A DNA stretch of 12,816 nt from Haplosporangium gracile (Eukaryota > Mortierellomycota > Mortierellomycetes > Mortierellales > Mortierellaceae), in assembly GCA_015499985.1 (NCBI GenBank), contig JAAAUF010000901.1, positions 3,786-16,601 of the forward strand, read 5' to 3'. The translations under genes and the position numbers were made by a program. Shown in pieces: positions 9,801 to 12,816 of this stretch; within the stretch, counting starts at the first letter, position 1; the number at the start of each line of letters is the position of its first letter. Under the pieces are notes generated by a model that ran no database searches, had not been told where the DNA came from, and saw nothing but the letters and a program-made list of their open reading frames with translations.

Positions 9801-10361
9801 GCTCCCCTTTGCAGGATACAACATGGGCGACTACTTTGGCCACTGGTTGTCGATGCCCAGTCACGTCAGCGATCCCTCGCAGCTGCCCAAGATCTTCCAC
9901 GTCAACTGGTTCCGCAAAGATACCGACGGATCCTTTATGTGGCCTGGATTCGGCGACAACTCGAGGTAACACTAGCTTCTCTTTTTGTGACTATTGACAA
10001 CAAAGGAGACTTGCAAACGACAAGTATACTTATAATCAAACTGCTATTTTTTTATTCCCTTTTTTGTAGAGTGTTGAAGTGGATTGTAGACCGTTTGGAG
10101 AAGCCCGAGGACAAGGATCTATTTACGTCGACGCCGATTGGATATGTGCCCACAGTGTCGTCATTGGATCTTTCTGGAATTGAGAAAGATGTTGGTGGTG
10201 GAGTAATGGAGAAGTTGTTGAAGGTGGACGCGAAGTCGTATCTGTCTGAAGTGGGCAAGGCGCGCGACTACTTTAAGCAATTTGGCGACCGCTTCCCAGC
10301 CAAGTTGACCAAGGAGCTTGATGATCTTGAGGATCGTTTGAAGAAGAACCAAGGTGTTTAA
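6824..10361 (+). CDS. Phosphoenolpyruvate carboxykinase (GTP), probably mitochondrial
   Basis: Converts oxaloacetate and GTP to phosphoenolpyruvate, CO2 and GDP, the entry step of gluconeogenesis. Ten exons: 6824-6837, 7138-7704, 7979-8052, 8154-8224, 8355-8578, 8685-8840, 8969-9052, 9159-9656, 9783-9965, 10070-10361. All nine introns are GT-AG and the joined frame is 720 codons plus TAA. Family landmarks: VARSES with substrate Arg178; [15 protein letters not shown] (217-231); Y318 and GGNSLLGKK; manganese ligands K327, H347 and D394 (rat K244, H264, D311, constant offset 83); P-loop SACGKTN (369-375) with reactive C371; PNSRF R491; FGGRR R522; mobile lid about 550-560; [12 protein letters not shown] (571-582) at the guanine pocket; WFRKD and WPGFG near 610-620. 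Family members are about 610-640 residues, so the excess is the N-terminal extension (1-103). The ATG at 6824 was chosen because its 14-nt exon restores the frame at Arg5 and it has A at -3. I am very sure of the enzyme, less so of the first exon. The extension suggests import into mitochondria. Confidence 0.96.
6838..7137 (+). other. Intron 1 of the PEPCK gene (300 nt, phase 2)
   Basis: Donor GTATCT after the first 14 coding nt, acceptor TAG at 7135-7137. It joins AG to A to make Arg5 and places the Ser/Ala/Arg-rich presequence in frame. It is the longest of the nine introns and carries the compound GT/GAGT microsatellite. The exon 2 frame stays open backwards through the intron to an ATG at 6938, so an alternative transcript beginning inside the intron could encode a different N-terminus; I consider the spliced model better because its N-terminus is a classical presequence. 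Confidence 0.7.
6908..6948 (+). repeat. Compound microsatellite (GT)n(GAGT)n
   Basis: About twelve GT units (6908-6932) run into four and a half TGAG units (6931-6948), inside intron 1 of the PEPCK gene and about 70 nt after its donor. Such GT runs are prone to slippage and can adopt Z-DNA. It is a ready polymorphic marker. Confidence 0.95.
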
Positions 10362-10600
10362 AACAGGACGACGTGTTATTTTTCCTTTCCAGAGATACCT
10401 TGTTTCCCCCACCCGGATCAGTGTGCAAGACTCCGAAGCGATCCTTCTCTTCTCTTCCTCCCTCTATTGTTCTTTCCTGCACATTGAACTACTGACTACC
10501 CTCCCTTTCTTATCCCTTGACACTTACCCGTTGTTGTTATTGAAGAAGAAGAAGACCTGCACCTAATAGCGATCTCCCGCCTACCGTTCCCGAATAAAAA
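10362..10600 (+). other. 3' flank of the PEPCK gene with AATAAA
   Basis: A C/T-rich 3' stretch follows the stop codon. An AATAAA hexamer at 10593-10598, about 230 nt past the TAA, is the best poly(A) signal candidate. The cleavage site itself is not visible. Confidence 0.5.
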
Positions 10601-11358
10601 AACGACCTGCATTCCATCAAATCTACTACTTCACAAACAGATACAACCGTCATTCAACAGTAAGAAGGTTGCTTTCTCTACTCTTTACTATGGCTTCCTT
10701 GCATACAGTTATGAATATACATCACCAAGGCGGGTGTCGTCGGAAGTGGGCGAGTTCGCGGGAAGATATTGGCGCTATGGGAAATGGGTATGGACAGGTG
10801 AACAACATGATTTGTGCGTTTCCCCTTCGGTGTCTCGGGTGTTGAAAGGGCCCGGATAGAGCAAAGCCACTCTCTCCTTTTTCCGCATGAGAAGAGAGCC
10901 TGTCTTTTCTGTCTGCTTTTCTGTCTGATGTGAGTCCCCACAAGAGACAAAGGAGGGGAAAAAAAAAAAAATTCTTGCTTAACGACGAAGCTGATCCTTC
11001 TCTATCTCTCTCCTTCCCTCCTTTTCCACACTTTGGTCAAAGGTCGTCGTTGTGCTTTTGCCTCTCTTTTGTCGGAATCTGCACTCATCCTTCCTCAGCC
11101 CTTCATCTCTCTCATCCTTCACTTCCTTCTTCCACTCCTATCCAGGGATCCCCTTCTCTCACACACTCCTGGGTATTTTGGCACACTTTTACGTCCTTCC
11201 TTCTCTTTCCCGCTCATTTGAAGAATCCCGATTCTTGCTTGAGGTTCATATAACATTTGAATCTAGACGGGGCATCAACAAACAAACAACAACAACGATA
11301 CTTCACTCCTGCACATACACTCAGGTAACGATCTATCCTTATTCTCACTCCTTCCCAA

Positions 11359-11423
11359 CACATGCACATACACATACACACACACACACACATACACACA
11401 CACACACACACACACGCACACAC
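11359..11423 (+). repeat. (CA)n microsatellite
   Basis: A nearly pure CA/ACA run of about 65 nt, interrupted by a few T and one G. Purine-pyrimidine alternation makes it a potential Z-DNA former. Confidence 0.95.
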
Positions 11424-11480
11424 TTTTCTCTGTCTCTCTCTCTTTCTCTCTCTCTCTCTGTCTATCTATCTCTCTCTCTC
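11424..11480 (+). repeat. (CT)n tract adjoining the CA repeat
   Basis: A 57-nt tract, almost wholly pyrimidine (interrupted by G at two places and A in TCTATCTATC), directly follows the CA repeat. It contains several CT runs and is capable of triplex formation under supercoiling. Confidence 0.9.
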
Positions 11481-12793
11481 ATACACAGACTACACATATT
11501 CAGACTCACCCTTTACGACAAACACAACAATAAGGGTATAGTCAATTTTTTTTCCTCTCGTCCATCTATCTTGCACACAAACGCATACACACTCATTCAT
11601 ATAATACTTACTCTTGAGTCTATCCTTTCCCTTGTCCTATTCTTCCTGTTCTCCCTCTGTTGATTTTTTTTATTTGACTTGAACATGCTGTCACGCTTTG
11701 TCCTTCCTATTGCTCTTGTTCCATCCGCTCTTCACTCCCTGCCTATCACACCTCTCGCTTTCCTGCTACCCCGGAGGCTAGCCAGCCAGCTTTCTAAGCA
11801 TACAAAAAGGGAAAGAAGAGAGCCAAAAAGACAGTCACCACTGCCTTTCTTTGTTCAGACCCGGACCCTTCCTCTCCTCTCCGGAGGTGCCCTGTCCACC
11901 ACCGACGCACCCTCCACTCGTTTATTCACTAGCCAGGCACGCATAAAGATGCATCTTTCACTTGTATTCTCGCACACACACACGATTAAAGCGATCTGTT
12001 TACTATCTTACAATCACACCATTCAATTCACACCCCCCTTGCACCACTCCCTTGCTTCACCCTGTTGGCATCGTTGGTTGTGTATGTAGTGTGTCTATCT
12101 GGTTGATATAACATATCCACTGTGGCTACCCCTTCTTCCTTCTTGTTTCCAAAGTACACCGTTTCTTTTGCATCCACAATCTACAGCCCCTTTCTTTCCC
12201 TCTTCCTTTTCAAGCAATCATCAAATATCATTACTCTCTGCCGTTATCATTAGTTTTACCCTTTCTCTTGCCGCCATTATCATTGATCGTCATCGATCTT
12301 CATTCCTGATATCCATTATTCAACATACCCGATCGTCGATCTATCTCTCTCTCTCTCCGTCTCTTATGAATATTATCCGAAAGACGACCATTGTCTATTT
12401 TGCACTTGTTTCCTTCTTCCTTCCTGCTCTCTTTCTTTCTTTTTTTTCTTTTTCTATTGTTCTCTGTCTTCATATCATTATCCTTTCCCTGTCTTTCATT
12501 GTGTATGCGTGTTGTCCGTCTTTGTCTGCTCTCTTGTTTGTGTAATCCATCCTATTATTCATCTAATTCACATCCTAACTGTCCAAATATTTATTCCCCT
12601 CCGTTTCGCAGTGTGCCTGTCTTTTTCTGCTTTCCATTTCGGACATCAACCGAAAAGGGCTCAAATATTTTTGTCTCTGGTTTTTTTTTGTTGTCTCTGT
12701 CTATCTTCAACTTCTTCCTCTTCGTTCCGTCCCTTTTTTTTCTTCTTCTTTCCGTCCCTTGCTTTCTCTCTCTTCCCTTTCCTCCAAACACAC

Positions 12794-12816
12794 TTTTTTT
12801 TTTTTTTTTTTTTTTT
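12794..12816 (+). repeat. Terminal T homopolymer (T23)
   Basis: The window ends in 23 consecutive T. The left end also begins with 21 T. Both are likely contig breaks at homopolymers, so true lengths are unknown. Confidence 0.9.

Larger units (their letters stand above)
10601..12816. other. Pyrimidine-rich intergenic region, no supported gene
   Basis: From about 10,980 to the end the + strand is strongly C/T-rich, giving several long but low-complexity Ser/Leu/Phe/His-rich open frames (for example 11052-11663 and 12168-12545) that I do not accept as genes. The composition resembles the leaders of the two genes here but is much longer. It may be the upstream region of a + strand gene lying beyond the right end. 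A 51-codon frame starting at 10690 and a frame from ATG 11685 to 12089 with a basic, hydrophobic start are the least implausible coding candidates. Confidence 0.5.

Noticed and set aside
11052..11663. 203-codon + strand open frame
   Set aside because: Most of it is translated CA and CT microsatellite (Thr-His and Ser-Leu runs).
12168..12545. Hydrophobic open frame that could look like a membrane protein
   Set aside because: Hydrophobicity follows from T/C-rich DNA; composition matches its non-coding surroundings and no motif is seen.

Overview
The window is eukaryotic nuclear DNA, most likely from an early-diverging filamentous fungus; a Mortierella-type mould is my best guess, at moderate confidence. 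The evidence is compact GT-AG introns of about 100-300 nt, pyrimidine-rich leaders just upstream of each start codon, long low-complexity intergenic stretches, and a Pro/Gln/Tyr-rich four-helix membrane protein. No prokaryotic operon structure, mobile element, CRISPR array, rRNA or convincing tRNA is visible. Both ends of the window are T homopolymers (21 and 23 nt), so it may be a whole contig broken at homopolymers.

Two protein-coding genes are well supported, both on the + strand. Gene 1 (1564-2696, two exons, 329 aa) is an unnamed four-pass membrane protein. Its long hydrophilic N-terminus carries a 31-residue tandem duplication followed by a QQQY repeat. Gene 2 (6824-10361, ten exons, 720 aa) is a GTP-type phosphoenolpyruvate carboxykinase. 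Every exon junction rejoins in frame and restores the family sequence, and the catalytic residues are present. It carries a basic N-terminal extension of about 100 residues with no acidic residue before E100, read here as a mitochondrial presequence. The only internal Met in that part of the protein, M104, sits in a strong initiation context and would give a 617-residue cytosolic-sized enzyme.

Layout: 1-1398 is intergenic. 1399-1563 is the promoter and 5' leader of gene 1. 1564-2696 is gene 1. 2697-6559 is a 3.9 kb gene-poor interval, largely purine-rich on the + strand from about 4 kb. 6560-6823 is the pyrimidine-rich leader of the PEPCK gene. 6824-10361 is PEPCK. 10362-10600 is its 3' region with an AATAAA. 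10600-12816 is a pyrimidine-rich, microsatellite-bearing region with no convincing gene, possibly the upstream region of a + strand gene beyond the window.

The two genes show no obvious functional link. The most notable biology is a GTP-dependent, apparently mitochondrial PEPCK in a fungal-looking genome (well-studied fungi use the unrelated-in-sequence ATP enzyme), with an architecture that could give two localisations from one gene. I found no previously undescribed multi-gene system.
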